Part shown: positions 1 through 11,844 of the stretch, in pieces
Position numbering within the stretch: the stretch's first letter is position 1
Layout of the letters: every line of letters begins with the position of its first letter
DNA from: Inia geoffrensis
Taxonomy: Eukaryota > Chordata > Mammalia > Artiodactyla > Iniidae
Reading direction: 5' to 3'
Assembly: GCA_036417435.1 (NCBI GenBank)
Contig: CM070907.1
Location: 61,302,001-61,366,000 of the forward strand
Length of the DNA stretch: 64,000 nucleotides
The notes under the pieces: generated by a model
What the model was told of the DNA's origin: nothing
The model's input: the letters and a program-made list of their open reading frames with translations, nothing else
Database searches by the model: none
Translations under genes and position numbers: made by a program

Positions 1-270
1 TGTACAAAGAAGGACAGAATTCTAAGTCATCAGCTATCACTAAAGTTGTCATCACTTTTCTCATCCCTATGAAATCTGCTCTGCTCAGAGGTTCTCCATC
101 CACCCAAATGCCTGAACATTCCATCTTATTTACCAAGTCCTGTCAAGCCTACTTCCTGGGAATGTGTATAGCTGCACTATAATGTGTCTTCATTGTCTCT
201 CAACTGGACCATGATAGTAACTTCCTTGCTTTACTCTATCCATTCTCCTTATTGCTCTTGGGGTAGACTT

Positions 271-478
271 CTTTTTTTTTTTTTTGCGGTATGCAGGCCT
301 CTCACTGTTGTGGCCTCTCCCGTTGCAGAGCACAGGATCCGGATGCGCAGGCTCAGCGACCATGGCTCACGGGCCCAGCCGCTCTGTGGCACGTGGGATC
401 CTCCCAGACCCGGGACACGAACCCGCGTCCCCCGCATCGGCAGGCGGACTCTCAGCCACTGCGCCACCAGGGAAGCTC
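271..478 (-). mobile_element. CHR-type SINE, short subtype
   Basis: Reverse-oriented tRNA-derived SINE: poly(T) first, then GCGGTATGCAGGCCTCTCAC, ending ..CCACCAGGGAAGC. It is flanked by an 11-base target duplication, ggggtagactt, at 260-270 and 479-489. The tRNA-like region has many CpG and TpG sites, so it is moderately young. Confidence 0.93.
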
Positions 479-489
479 GGGGTAGACTT

Positions 490-1365
490 TTAATATACAA
501 GTCTTGCTCAAAATCCTTTAAAAGTTGCCTACTGTTTGAAGTGTAAGCTCCAAAGTGTTGAAGGTGAGCACAGCTCAGGGAGTACATAAGATAATGCACT
601 TGTCAGGGAAAAAGTAACAGCACTTCTATTCATATTAACGTTTTCTCTTAAAAATCAGAAACCCAGCTGTGTTATATTCAATATATGGATTGCTGCTGGC
701 GTTTTCACTCAGTCCTTCTGTCAGTGCATCTCTCTTATGTTTAAGGACTGAAGGAAACTTGAAGAAAGAGAGGGAGTTTCACAAAGTAGAAGGGCCGGAG
801 TGTGCCCCATTGGTTTTTGTGGGCCGAGTCAAAAGGATATGAATTAGAGAATCTTTATAGTATTTTGCAAAAAGCTAGAAAGTAGGCATAAGAATCTTGT
901 GTACTAGACAGAGATTCACTGGTTATATTGTTCAAAGTACTTATGAGGTGTTAAACCTAACAAATGATACATTTTCATTTTTTAATTAGCATCCAAATTT
1001 TGCTTTTCTTTTCTGTGTATGATAAGTTGTTATCAGAAATATGCCACATACCAAATGATGGGGTTTAGGAAATGGCAGGGGCAGGAAGGACTCTGACCTT
1101 TCCTTGAGGCAGGTCTAGAGGCCCTCATGTGAGAGGTGCCTTCCCTGTACCTGGAACATCCTTATCTCTGAAGACAGATGGATGCCAAGAGGAATGTGAA
1201 TGAACAAGCACTGTCAAGTTTCCCCTAATTTACTACAGTTAGCTCATACCCTTTGTCTTATCCATTCCCCAACTTCCACTTTTCATCAAACCTAGTATAA
1301 AAACACTCAGGTTTAGGGTTAGCCTGTAGAAGATAATATAATAGCTTCATAATGTTAATGTAGAT
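490..1365. other. Intronic sequence, no feature seen
   Basis: AT-rich unique-looking intron. I see no open frame or recognisable repeat. Confidence 0.5.
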
Positions 1366-1369
1366 ACTT

Positions 1370-1665
1370 ATAAAATGAGATATAAAACTACTAATCATAA
1401 ATAAAAAGATTGGTAAATTTGATTATATTAAAATTAGGAATTTCTGTTTCTCAAAATATGTCACCAGGAGAGTTAAAGGGAAAGCCATAGCAACATATAA
1501 CCAACAAAGAGCTGATCCAGAATTTATAACCTACACTTACAAATCAATAAGGAAAAAGAGAACTCAATAGAAACAATCAAGGATATTCAATAGCTGATAA
1601 ACATGTGAAAAAGGTTCAGCCTCAACCTCATAAGTCATTAGGGAAATTGCATTTTAAACAAAAAT
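1370..1665 (+). mobile_element. Old L1 fragment, end of ORF2
   Basis: Reads like the end of a degenerate L1 ORF2: 'cttacaaatcaataaggaaaaagagaactcaatag' style sequence followed by '..cataagtcattagggaaattgcattttaaac'. Many substitutions and no open frame; an ancient copy. The junction with the next element at about 1666 is abrupt. Confidence 0.65.
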
Positions 1666-1667
1666 GA

Positions 1668-3000
1668 GGTTTCTCCAGGAAGGTGGAGTAGACATTTTTT
1701 CTTATTCTTCCTTCTAATTACAACTAATAACTCTGGATGTTATATATAAAGAAAATATAAGAAGACTCTGAAAGGTAGAGAGAAAACAGCAGACTGGCTA
1801 GGGACCTCTGGACTCAGCACAGAGTTGAATTCCCTGGGTTCTGTTACTGCCTTTTATATTCCAGAACTGGGTGCTGGAAAAGCCAGCAACCCAGGAATGC
1901 CAACAAGAGCAAACAAACAAACAAGCCAAGGCCCCCCTCAAAAGCTTGCCCTCCCTCATCAGAGGACCATGAAAGGAGCAGTCTAGCAATAACAGCTCTA
2001 CTCCAGCCAAACATTGCAGAAAAACCTGCGGCCCCATCTCCACCATCAGCAACAAAGGCTGAATGGGAAGTCAGGCTTTTCATCCCCACTGGTGTTTAAG
2101 TGGAGACCATGGTGTCCGTGGGGACCACGTGGGTCGATTGGACTTTCACCCTCACCAGGCAGTAATGAGGTACCCCTACCCCTGACTGTGGAGGGCGGGT
2201 AACAGAAGAGGCCTACTGGAGAGTCCTGAGATCCCATTCCCACCCAGGAGTAACAAGGAGCCCTTCCGCATGCCCACCCTCTGGGAGGTCCACGTACAGC
2301 TAGACTCCATCCTCTTCTGGAAGTTCAAAGGTCCCCCTTCACCTCCCAGAGCAGTGTCAGAGGAGGCCTACCGAAACACAAGATTTAAATAAGATCCAGA
2401 GTCTTATAATATCCCCAGATAACCAAGTTTCAGTCACATGAAGACAAAATCACTCGTCTTACCAAGAACCAGGAAGATCTTGAAATGAATGAGAAAAGAT
2501 CATTAACACACTGAGGCTGAGATGATACAGGTGTTGGAAGTTTCTGGCCAGGATTTAAAGTAGCCGCTGAACTTCATTGAGCTGCATTGTTTCATTAAGC
2601 AATTATAAACATGCTTGAAACAAATGAAAAAATAGGAAGTCTCAGCAAAGAAACAGAAGATAGAAAGAAAAATTAAGAGAAAAGTTTAGGACTAAAAAAC
2701 ACAATGACTGAAATTTAAAAACTCAATAGATGAGCTCAACCACAGAATGGAGAGACTCAAGGTAAACTAGAAGATAATACAATAGAAATTCACATCAAGT
2801 TGTATATATTAACTATCTACAGCTTTTTGTATGTCAATCATAACCCAGTAAAGTGGTTTAAAAAAACAACAGAAACTATCCAATCTGAGCAACAGAGATA
2901 AATAGACCAGAAAAACAAAACAAAAAATGAAAAACAGAGCCTTGGAGATATGTGGCCTATAACAAAAGACCTAACATTCATGGCATCTGAGTGCCAGAAG
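1668..3000 (+). mobile_element. Old L1/HAL1-like 5' region with ORF1 start
   Basis: Begins with 'ggaaggtggagtagac', like the 5' leader of old mammalian L1 or half-L1 elements. A GC-richer leader follows (about 1800-2350), then an A-rich ORF1-like stretch ('cttgaaacaaatgaaaaaat..ctcagcaaagaaacagaag', '..caatctgagcaacagag'). It is heavily decayed and boundaries are approximate. The right part may extend to about 3550. Confidence 0.55.
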
Positions 3001-3549
3001 AAGAGAAAGAGAGTGGAGATGAAAAAAGTCCAGTAGATCTACCCTAAAAGAATGACAAAGTTCTACAAATAGGAGGTAATGATAAAAAGAAGTAATCCTG
3101 AACATGGTAAGAACAAATTATGGATAAATACGATACACTTTCCTTCTCCTGAGTTTCCCAACTTCGGTTTGACATTTGAAGAAAAATGATAACAATTCTT
3201 AAGGTAGCTCTCAGTGTACGTGGAATAAAGCTAAGCAACTATACTATAAATTGGAAGGGTTATAAAGGGATGTAAATTTCCTCCACTTCTCAAACTAGAA
3301 ATGTGTCAACCCTAGTAGATTTTGATGATATATATGTATATATATATGGGTTATATATCAAGTATAATACCTAGGGCAAACAATGAAAAGCTATACAAAG
3401 TGATACACTCCAAAACACTATAGATAAATCAAAATGGAATTCTAAAAAATGTTCAGGTAACCACAGGAAGGCAGGAGAAAGTAAACAGAGAAATGAAAAC
3501 CAGAAAGAACCAAAAGCATGAAACAGAAAACAAAATAAACAACAAAAAT

Positions 3550-4065
3550 AAGATGCAGCCCCATATGTAAAAAATGAGAAAAACCTGCCTTTACAGATTT
3601 TTCCCATTCGCTATTGTTCTTTAAATGAATAGCATTTTATGAAGAACGCTTGCTCTTAAATGCCAAAACAATTTATAAAATGCTAAAATTTTGTATCTAG
3701 TTGAGTAAAGCAGATTGTGATTTTATTCAAAACTGTCTTTTTCTTAATTTTATATTGATGTGTTTAAAGCTGTAAAATAAAAACAAAGCAAATAATGAAA
3801 AAACATTTAAGTAAATATGGGTATTTTTAATAATCAAGATGATTAGGTTCAATATGGATGTCTCAAACTAATTTGTTTTATAACCTATTTGCAAACAAGG
3901 AATTAAATATCAATTCTATAAACTGTCTCTCTCACACACGCACTGCCTCTCTTTTTTATTGTATCAAAAGATGATGTGGTTTTATCCGTCTCTGCTGATG
4001 GAAATGCCGTCCACAATCTTCTAACCTAGAAGTCTCTAATACTCTTTTCTCTTTTCATAACTGCT
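3550..4065. other. AT-rich intron, no feature seen
   Basis: Strongly A/T-rich with no recognised repeat or open frame. Confidence 0.45.
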
Positions 4066-4069
4066 GCAT

Positions 4070-4550
4070 TGAATAGGTCCCCAAGTTCTTTCAGTTCTAC
4101 TTCAGAAATCTCTCTCCAATCCATTGCCTTTTCTCTACCTTAAGTATCCTATTTTATATCAGGTCTCAATCTCTCTCTCTCTCCTGAACTATAGAAAGAG
4201 CATCCAGTTTTATTTTTTCTAACTCATATCAGGACAGGTTTGTCCCCTGCATAAAGCTATTCACTGGCTTCTAGTTGCCTTCGTGATTAAGTTGAGATCC
4301 CTTTATGTGGTAGTGTTCTTCATTAAATTGACCACCTTCTTCCTCCTCATTTCCCCTTGCTTGCCTCTCTTGTCCTTAATCCTATAGTCACCTGGAGTCC
4401 TATGCCATGCCATGAAGATGTCATGCTCCTTTAGGACTCTGGCACTTTTTATCATGCCCTTTCTTCTGCCTGGGATGCCCCCACCCCCAAGCTTCTCCAC
4501 CAAACTTCTACCCTTTTACTCACATCAATTTTTACTTCCCAATTATTGTC
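4070..4550 (+). mobile_element. L2 LINE fragment
   Basis: Matches the L2 3' coding region in sense: the 'ataaagctattcactggcttctagttgcc' block (from TCAAAACCCTCCAATGGCTTCC-type sequence) and 'tttcttctgcctgggatgcccc'. Old and full of indels. Confidence 0.6.
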
Positions 4551-4568
4551 CCAGTAGTGAATGCATCT

Positions 4569-4570
<2 letters not shown>

Positions 4571-4617
<47 letters not shown>

Positions 4618-4638
4618 GGGGAGAGAGAGAGAGAGAGA
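4571..4638. repeat. Compound (GT)n(GA)n microsatellite
   Basis: About 16 uninterrupted GT units followed by GA units interrupted once by GGGG. Likely polymorphic in length. Confidence 0.95.
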
Positions 4639-4639
4639 A

Positions 4640-5233
4640 TGAATGAGGTGAGGGGAGGGATGCAGCAAGTAAGAGAGTGAGTGTATGTGTGCTAAGGAGA
4701 CCAAGAAGGTTAGAGTGGTATTTGGTAGTCGTGGAGAAATTGGTAGGAAGCTTTGAAAATGTATACACCCTAGGAGTGGTGTTAGATTCTCAGTTAAAGA
4801 GCCCTTGAAATTTTTGTTCTGTTTTGTCTTAATTTGTTGTTTTCTCTCGATCCAGGAGCTGATCTTAAGAGTATTTCCTTGCCAAGGTCATAGGGTTCTG
4901 CTCTTTTATAATCAAGGGAGATCCATCCCTTTTACATGCAATTTCAATCAAGAAACCCCAGACTTCAGTAACCCCAGAAACCTCTCTGTAACCCAGTTGA
5001 TTGCATTATAACCTGACAGTCTGAAGCCCTAGTAAAAGAACTATGGTTCACAAGGTATACATAAGAAGTAACCCTGGATAATAAAAATTTGTTACTGTTA
5101 ATAGTTCTACATTCCCTGCCTGGCCAACCCACACCCATTTATGACCTCATGGTACATCCAGCTCTCTAGTAAAGATGAGGTTATCTATCAAGTTATTACA
5201 AATGAATGATGCAAGCTCATAAGATAATCTGAT
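4640..5233. other. Intronic sequence, no feature seen
   Basis: Mixed-composition intron between the microsatellite and the L1. No open frame or repeat recognised. Confidence 0.45.
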
Positions 5234-5276
5234 TAAATCCTCCTATATTAACTCCATGCTCACCTTAAAGCTTTCT

Positions 5277-6274
5277 TTTTTTTTTAATACAGTAGGTTCT
5301 TATTAGTTATCTATTTTATACAAATTAGTGAATATATGTCAATCCCAATCTCCCCATTCATCTCACCACCACACCCCCACCTCCCCCACTCCCTGCTTTC
5401 CCCCCTTTGTGTCCATACATTTCTCCTCTACATCTGTGTCTCTATTTTTGCCCTGCAAACCGGTTCATCTGTACCATTTTTCTAGACTCAACATCTATGC
5501 GATAATATACGATATTTGTTTTTCTCTTTCTGACTTACTTCACTCTGTATGACAGTCTCTAGATCCATCCATGTCTCTACAAATGACCCAATTTCACTCC
5601 TTTTTATGGCTGAGTAATATTCCATTGTATATATGTACCACAACTTCTTTATCCATTCTTCTGCTGATGGGCATTTAGGTCGCTTCCATGACCTGGCCAT
5701 TTTAAACAGTGCTGCAATGAACATTGGGGTGCATGTGTCTTTTTGAATTATGGTTTTCTCTGGGTATGTCCCCAGTAGCGGGATTGCTGGGTCATACGGT
5801 AATTCTATTTTTAATTTTTTAAGGAACCTCCATACTGTTCTCCATAGTGGCTGTATCAATTTACATTCCCACCAACAGTGCAAGAGGGTTCCCTTTTCTC
5901 CACACCCTCTCCAGCATTTGCTGTTTGTAGATTTTCTGATGATGCCCATTCTAACAGGTGTGAGGTGATACCTCATTGTAGTTTTGATTTGCATTTCTCT
6001 AATAATTAGTGATGTTGAGCAGCTTTTCATGTGCCTCTTGGCCATCTGTTTGTCTTCTTTGGAGAAATGTCTATTTAGCTCTTCTGCCCGTTTTTGGATT
6101 GGGTTGCTTGTTTTTTTAATATTGAGCTGCATGAGCTGTTTATATATTTTGGAGATTAATCTTTTGTCCATTGATTCATTTGCAAATATTTTCTCCCATT
6201 CTGACGGTTGTCTTTTCGTCTTGTTTATAGTTTCCTTTGCTGTGCAAAAGTTTTTAGGTTTCATTAGGTCCCTA
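5277..6274 (-). mobile_element. Young 5'-truncated L1 (3' ~1 kb, antisense)
   Basis: Poly(T) start at 5277, then the L1 3'UTR ('ttcttattagttatctattttata') and the end of ORF2 on the minus strand. The ORF2 frame is open from 6264 down to 5488 (258 codons). It includes a Cys-rich motif C-x3-C-x7-H-x4-C ([18 protein letters not shown]) and the conserved [21 protein letters not shown] block. A one-base loss near the end shifts the last few residues. Flanked by an exceptionally long direct repeat of 43 bases (5234-5276 and 6275-6317, three mismatches). Confidence 0.95.
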
Positions 6275-6378
6275 TAAACCCTCCTATATTAACTCCATGC
6301 TCACCCTAAATCTTTCTGACAATATCTTAGTTTCCTATGAAGATTTCCCATCTACTTGGGAGATAAGATTTTTTTGTA

Positions 6379-7357
6379 CAGTAAATTCCCTACATACAAA
6401 CCTTCAAGTTGCGAACTTTCAAAGATGAGAGCGTGTGTTCGCATGTCAGATCACATAAGCTAGTTCACATGTCTGGCGTACATTGTCAGGTGCATGCATC
6501 CTCTGCAAGTGGTTGTGCTTTTGTGTACTTTACTGTACAGTACTGTATAGAGTAGAGTAGTATGGTATCTTTATTTCAAGCCCAGGATGTCTGCAAGCAA
6601 GCATAAAAGCAGCAGTGATATAAGCTGCTACTGCTAAGAAGCGCCGAGTGATAATGATGGAAACAAAAGTGAAAATAATTGAGACAGTGGAGCGACAAGA
6701 GGAAGAAGTAACTGAAGAACCAAAGAGATTCACGACGCAGGAAATGGCAGGGGATTTGCTTTATCTGAGGAGGCACTGTTAGTTTTTGAGGCACAGGACC
6801 CGAACGTAGAACAGTACACGAAGGTTGCAGCAGCTGTTCAGGATGCAATCCAGTGCTACCGTGTCATCTATGACGAGGAAAGAAGAGCCACTACCCAGAC
6901 ATCACTGGATCGTTTTTCCAAGAGGGTAGATAGAATTGAATCTAGCAAGGAACCAGAACCTGTGACATCGACGTCGGGCGTGAGTGAAATTGCAGCCTGG
7001 CCTTCGTCTCCTGTTCCTGATGATCTTTCAGCTCTACCATCTCCCACCTCCTCTCCCTCCTCCAGTCAGTAACTCTTCTTGCCTGTTCACTTGATGCCAG
7101 CTCCTGTATGCCAGCTGTTGCACTGTACTACTGTACTTTTCAAGGTACTGTACTGTAAGATTAAAAATGTTTTCTTTATTTTTTGTGTTTCCTTTTTATG
7201 TATTATTTGTGTGAAAAGTATTATAAACCTATTACAGTACAGTACTATATAGCCAATTGTATTGGGTACCTAGGCTAACTTTGTTGGACTTGCAAACAAA
7301 TTGGACTTATGAACACGACCTTGGAATGGAACCCGTTCGTATGTAGGGGACTTATTG
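6379..7357 (+). mobile_element. Internally deleted Tigger-like (pogo superfamily) DNA transposon
   Basis: Terminal inverted repeats of about 24 bases (CAGTAAATTCCCTACATAC.. and its complement ..GTATGTAGGGGACTTATTG) are bounded on both sides by the TA target duplication (6377-6378 and 7358-7359). Inside are a transposase start at ATG 6589 with the basic N-terminus and first part of the CENP-B-like helix-turn-helix, then a jump straight to the transposase C-terminus. Everything between, including the DDE catalytic domain, is missing. A non-autonomous derivative about 1 kb long. Confidence 0.85.
6716..7072 (+). pseudogene. Tigger transposase C-terminal remnant, still open
   Basis: An open frame of 118 codons plus TAA with no internal stop and no ATG of its own. 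It reads FALSEEALLVFEAQDPNVEQ, then acidic and Ser/Pro-rich sequence ending PSPTSSPSSSQ, the tail typical of pogo/Tigger transposases. An N-terminal piece, MSASKHKSSS.., begins at 6589 but meets TAA after 16 codons because of a small insertion. No catalytic domain remains, so no transposase activity is expected. Confidence 0.75.
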
Positions 7358-7464
7358 TACATTGTTTTGTGTTTTTAAGTCTATAAAAGAGTAGAAAAAT
7401 GTTAGATGTTACATGAAAGGCAAAATGTCAGCTATTATATAAACGGCAATTCCATGGAGGGTTA

Positions 7465-7695
7465 GGTGTTAATGGAGCTAGATTGCCTGGCTTGAATCCT
7501 GGAACTTCCACTTACAAGGTATATGACCCTGGACAAGCTAGCTTATGTTCTCAATGCTTGTTTCCTTATCTGTAAATTGGAGATAAAAACAGCATGTACC
7601 TCATAATGTTGCTATGGGGATTACATGAGTGAAAATAGGTAGAGTACTCAGGAAATAGTGAATGTTCAGTAAAGGTTGGCTATTTTTATTATGAG
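7465..7695 (+). mobile_element. MIR SINE
   Basis: Sense MIR: '..gcctggcttgaatcctgg', '..atgaccctggacaagct', 'tttccttatctgtaaattgg', ending in 'cagtaaaggttggctatt'. Confidence 0.8.
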
Positions 7696-9680
7696 GTAGT
7701 GGGTAGGGTCAGTCGGCCCTCAGCATCTATTCTTACTTCTTTCTATGGAATTTTGTTACTACAGAGGCTGGAAAGCTAAATACAACATTTTCTAGACTCC
7801 CTTCCAGCTAGGGTTCATGATACAAATTGAGTTCCCACTGTTCGATGCTCTTCTGTTGTATTTTTTTAGAAGGCTGAAGTAAGAAAGAGGCCTTCTTTCT
7901 GTTGTCTTTCTACTGTCAGCAAGATCATCCAGAATTGAGTGTTAAGAGGCAGTTTTGTGGTGGTGGCGAATATAGCAACTGCTTCCTAATCCTTTTTCCC
8001 TTGTCTCCAGGTCGCAAGGATAGTGGTATGTTCTTGACTTCAATCCATCTACAGCCTCCTAATTCCTACTCTTCCAATTCTTCAGTGCTACTACATTTAA
8101 TTCCCTGCATCACATTTTTTCCCTTTTAAACGTCACAGGATGGTTTTTATTTTCCGTATGAACTCTGACTGAATCGCATGGTGACCTGTGGCTCTACACA
8201 TGAGTACAGGGCTGGAATACAATTCAAGCACTGTGCTTCAAAAGGAATTCAACTTGTAAGGTATCACTTTTTGGCAAATATGTGAACTCATTTCTGATGT
8301 TGAATGTGGAAGTCAACATCACCACTCTCTGTATCAAGAAATGACCGACTCACATGTATACATTTCCCCTAGGCATATAGTCATTCTCACATAACAGAGA
8401 GTGATTTTACAGCGTGTTCTAGACCCAGATGGTTTAATCCTGACCCAGAGATCATCTGCTTTTAGAATTCTGAAAATCCTAAGCAGCCTTTCAGTCTCTG
8501 GATCCATTACCACTATAATTTGATAGCTGAAAATACTGACAATGAAAATGCCTCATGAATGTTTATGATTCAGCACCTCTGGGAGTCTGGGACAACTGTT
8601 TGGCACCAGGCTTTGGTTATAAACAAGGATTTCAGGAAGTTTTTTATTCCACCTACACAGCAGCTAGAACTATGTTCAGTTAGCTGCCCAGGCCTGCCCT
8701 GTAGCCATCAGATTTCATTCTGAAGTAATATGATTAATTTCCAGAATCTTTTATGTTGAGGGAAAGAATAACTCACTTTCCTTGCTTAGAATTTTAATCC
8801 AGGCTGGCTCCATGGCAGCTAGTCTTAGGATGCTATAATATACACAACTGTCATTAGCAATTAGCAAAAACAACTGAAAATACTAAACAGTTCCCAAACT
8901 CTCTGGATATCAACATTCGAGCCTGCTTCCCATGTATCTTGATCAACTCATCTACTAATCCTGAGTCTCTTTTTACAGGATTTAATGCTACATATATTCC
9001 CAGTGCTTGTGAGGCATACTGTAGAACAAAAGCCTGGCTAGATGCTGTCAAAATAGATTCTATTACATAGCAAGAAGTGTTCAAATTTGGGGGATGGGGG
9101 AGAAAGGTGTGTAACACTATCTCTAAACCAAATTTACAAACTTGCATTGGATTTAGCTTTCCTGTTCTACCCTAATCCTTCCACTTCTGCTTTTGATTCC
9201 AAAACCTCCTGTCTCTTCCAAGATCTTACTCTCCCTATTATTCACTCACTTTATCTTTAACCTCTCCCTCTCTCCTAGATTAATTTAATTTTCAACAATT
9301 AAATGTGTTCAAGTATTTTCTTTCTTAAAAGTTTATAACAAGAAGGTGATGTTTAAATCTCTCAAAATGACTGCTTGCATCTTTCTCCTTCCTTTTGCGT
9401 ATAGTTGAAGGGTAACTTTTAGGTGTACTATTTATATTGGCCTTAGACAATGTATGTTAATTCTTCATTTTACTTCCAAAATATAATTTCTACAGATTGT
9501 TGCCTCTTCATTCCCCCCCCACCCCCAACCCAAATAAGAACTAGAAATTGTGCAGAGTTTTTGGTTTTTGTTTTTCATTTGAAATGAAAGAAAAATGTTA
9601 TCTTTATGCTTTGAAAACATCAGACGTATTTATCTTTAAAGCATTTTCTTTTTTCTTTAAAATTTTGTCTTTTTTTATAT
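7696..9680. other. Intronic sequence, no supported feature
   Basis: Includes a short C-run near 9513-9530. An antisense open frame of 97 codons at 8854-9147 matches nothing I know and is treated as chance. No splice-bounded exon recognised. Confidence 0.45.
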
Positions 9681-9963
9681 ATAAATTTATTTATTTATTG
9701 GCTGGGTTGGGTCTTCGTTGCTGCACGTGGGCTTTTTCTAGTTGCAGCGGGCGGGGGCTACCCTTCGTTGCCGTGTGAGGGCTTCTCACTGCGGTGGCTT
9801 CTCTTTGCTGCAGAGCACGGTCTCTAGATGCGCAGGCTTCAGTAGTTGTGGCACGCGGGCTTAGTTGCTCCATGGCAGGTGGGATCTTCCAGGTCCAGGG
9901 CTCAAACCCATGTCCCCTGCATTGGCAGGTGGATTCTTAACCACTGCGCCACCAAGGAAGTCC
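9681..9963 (-). mobile_element. CHR-type SINE, long subtype, older copy
   Basis: Antisense long subtype: AT tail (TTTATTTATTTATT), 'ggctgggttgggtcttcgttgctgc', ending 'ccactgcgccaccaaggaagtcc'. The target duplication is not clear; possible 'aaRcattttct' at about 9636 and 9965. Confidence 0.88.
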
Positions 9964-9964
9964 T

Positions 9965-11840
9965 AAAACATTTTCTAACTCTAACGTTTTATGGAAAAGA
10001 TATTACATAGATTTTGGTCAGTCGTGAAGTTTTGCCTGACTCTGCAGCAGCTGTAGACCAGTTCATCACTGGTCATGGCTCCATATATGGCTTTTGTGGG
10101 GCTGGCCATCACAGGAGAGAGATCCTTTTAGACATGTGCGGCTACCACATTGAAATTCTAGTAGCACAACTATGATGAGAGGTAGCAGCGATGACTAGCC
10201 TGGAAGGCCATAGGATCAAGTCATAGCTGCCAGAAAGGTAAAATTTTTGCCTTTCTTCTTGAAGGTGTAGTCATGATAGTATCTGTTTTAGGAACAATTT
10301 TATTGCTCCTAAGTATCTGAAAACAGTTACTCATTCAAACTACTTAAGCTAAAGTGGGAATTTTACTGTCAGGATATAGGTGTCAGCTCTAAGAACCCAA
10401 GGGAAAGATGTGGAATATGACCTTGAAAGAGTCCAGAAATGGGAGTTTTCAGTTATCGTCTCCACCATTTGTCTCTCTCTCCTGCTGTATGGTCTCCTCT
10501 TGTTTCTCTCCTGTGTCAGTTCCATTCTTCTTTCCCTCTGAGGACTCATATTCTCCATACACATGGCCCGACACAGCAGCTCCAGCTCTGGTCCCTGTCT
10601 CAGCTTTATGTCATCTTTGAGTTTAAGCACGAGCATAACAGAGAGAGATGAATACCTCTAAGACCCAATTTCAAATCCCAGGAAGGATGCTGATACTTTA
10701 ATTTTGGTTCATATCTAGCTGTGCATAGTGAAACAGGATTATTTCTTATCAATGTGTATGTAGGGACATATATGGAGGAAACTGGCAGACACTTTTAAAT
10801 TGTCTGATACAGGCATGTCTTGTAAATATTGCAGTTTTATTCCAGAGGGAGAATGGCCATAAAGCCTGACCTCATGAGATGAAATAAGTGAAGCATTTCT
10901 TTGCTTCCTAGTAAGATTTATGTTGCTATCAATCACAAAGACCGCCCTACTTATAACCACCTGTGTTACTGAATAACCACGATTCTCTGGGATCAGATTG
11001 TCACGAACTAATTAGACCCATGTTCCCTTTCACTCTCAGGAAGGGAGAAGTCTGATTTGTGCTAAGGAAAAATCATGGACAAAGTCCAAAAGAGGTCACC
11101 AGAAAAAGTGCTTAGGCTCGTTTTTGTTCTGGTTTTTAAGCCAAAGCATCAAGACAAACCTCTAAGATTTTCATATTACCCAGCTCACTATACCTAGGAT
11201 TTAAGGCTAAAACTCATTTAGGAATAAAGAATGTGACTTTGCCTACTGTTCCCTACGGGAAGTCCCTCTGGAAATCTAGTAGGTATTCTGCAGCTGGCAC
11301 CATTGACCACATATCATTTTATTAATAATTATGAGCAGTATTTCCTTAACATTCCTAGTAACAGTGATATCTAGGACAGTTAAAGGATGGCTTCATCTGG
11401 TTAATCAATTATTCAGACCAATAAGAATTGTTATCTGTAGAATAATAGGTCTTTCTGAATAAATGATCATAGACTCCCTTACTTGTAAAATCTGGTCTGA
11501 GATGTCATAGAAGCAATTGAGAGAGGCTCCATTCCCTCCTGTACCCTACAATCATCTCTATTTTCATCTGTTTTACATAATATGGTTGTCAAAAACTTTT
11601 CATTTGAACAAATAATTTTATGACATCTATATATACACTGTGCTGTCTCCTCAGGAGAAAACCGAGGGTCCCATAAAAGTTAGATTTCCAACATTGACGT
11701 TAAAAAAATAACATTAAAAATAGAGAATATACTAAATATGATTTATATTTTCAATAATGATTCAAAAGGTACTTTGGGACTTACTGTATCCAGGCGTCAT
11801 ATAACTTCTAGCTTAGAGTCCATGTATGAGTGGAAAGAGT
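9965..11840. other. Intronic sequence, no supported feature
   Basis: Mixed unique-looking intron. The open frames here are short and not recognised. Confidence 0.45.
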
Positions 11841-11844
11841 TCAT

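Noticed and set aside
249..599. Open frames on both strands across CHR SINEs, here and at 9.7, 27.1, 29.1, 30.7, 31.8, 36.2, 40.2, 51.8, 52.2, 55.5 and 62.6 kb
   Set aside because: They are translations of the CpG-rich, stop-poor SINE body; the same peptide pattern recurs at every copy. Not genes.
5488..6264. 258-codon minus-strand ORF as a host gene
   Set aside because: It is the C-terminal end of L1 ORF2, bounded by L1 3'UTR and target duplications.
8854..9147. 97-codon minus-strand ORF as a possible exon or retrocopy
   Set aside because: Considered because it is on the DLG2 strand, but the sequence matches no DLG2 region or family I know.
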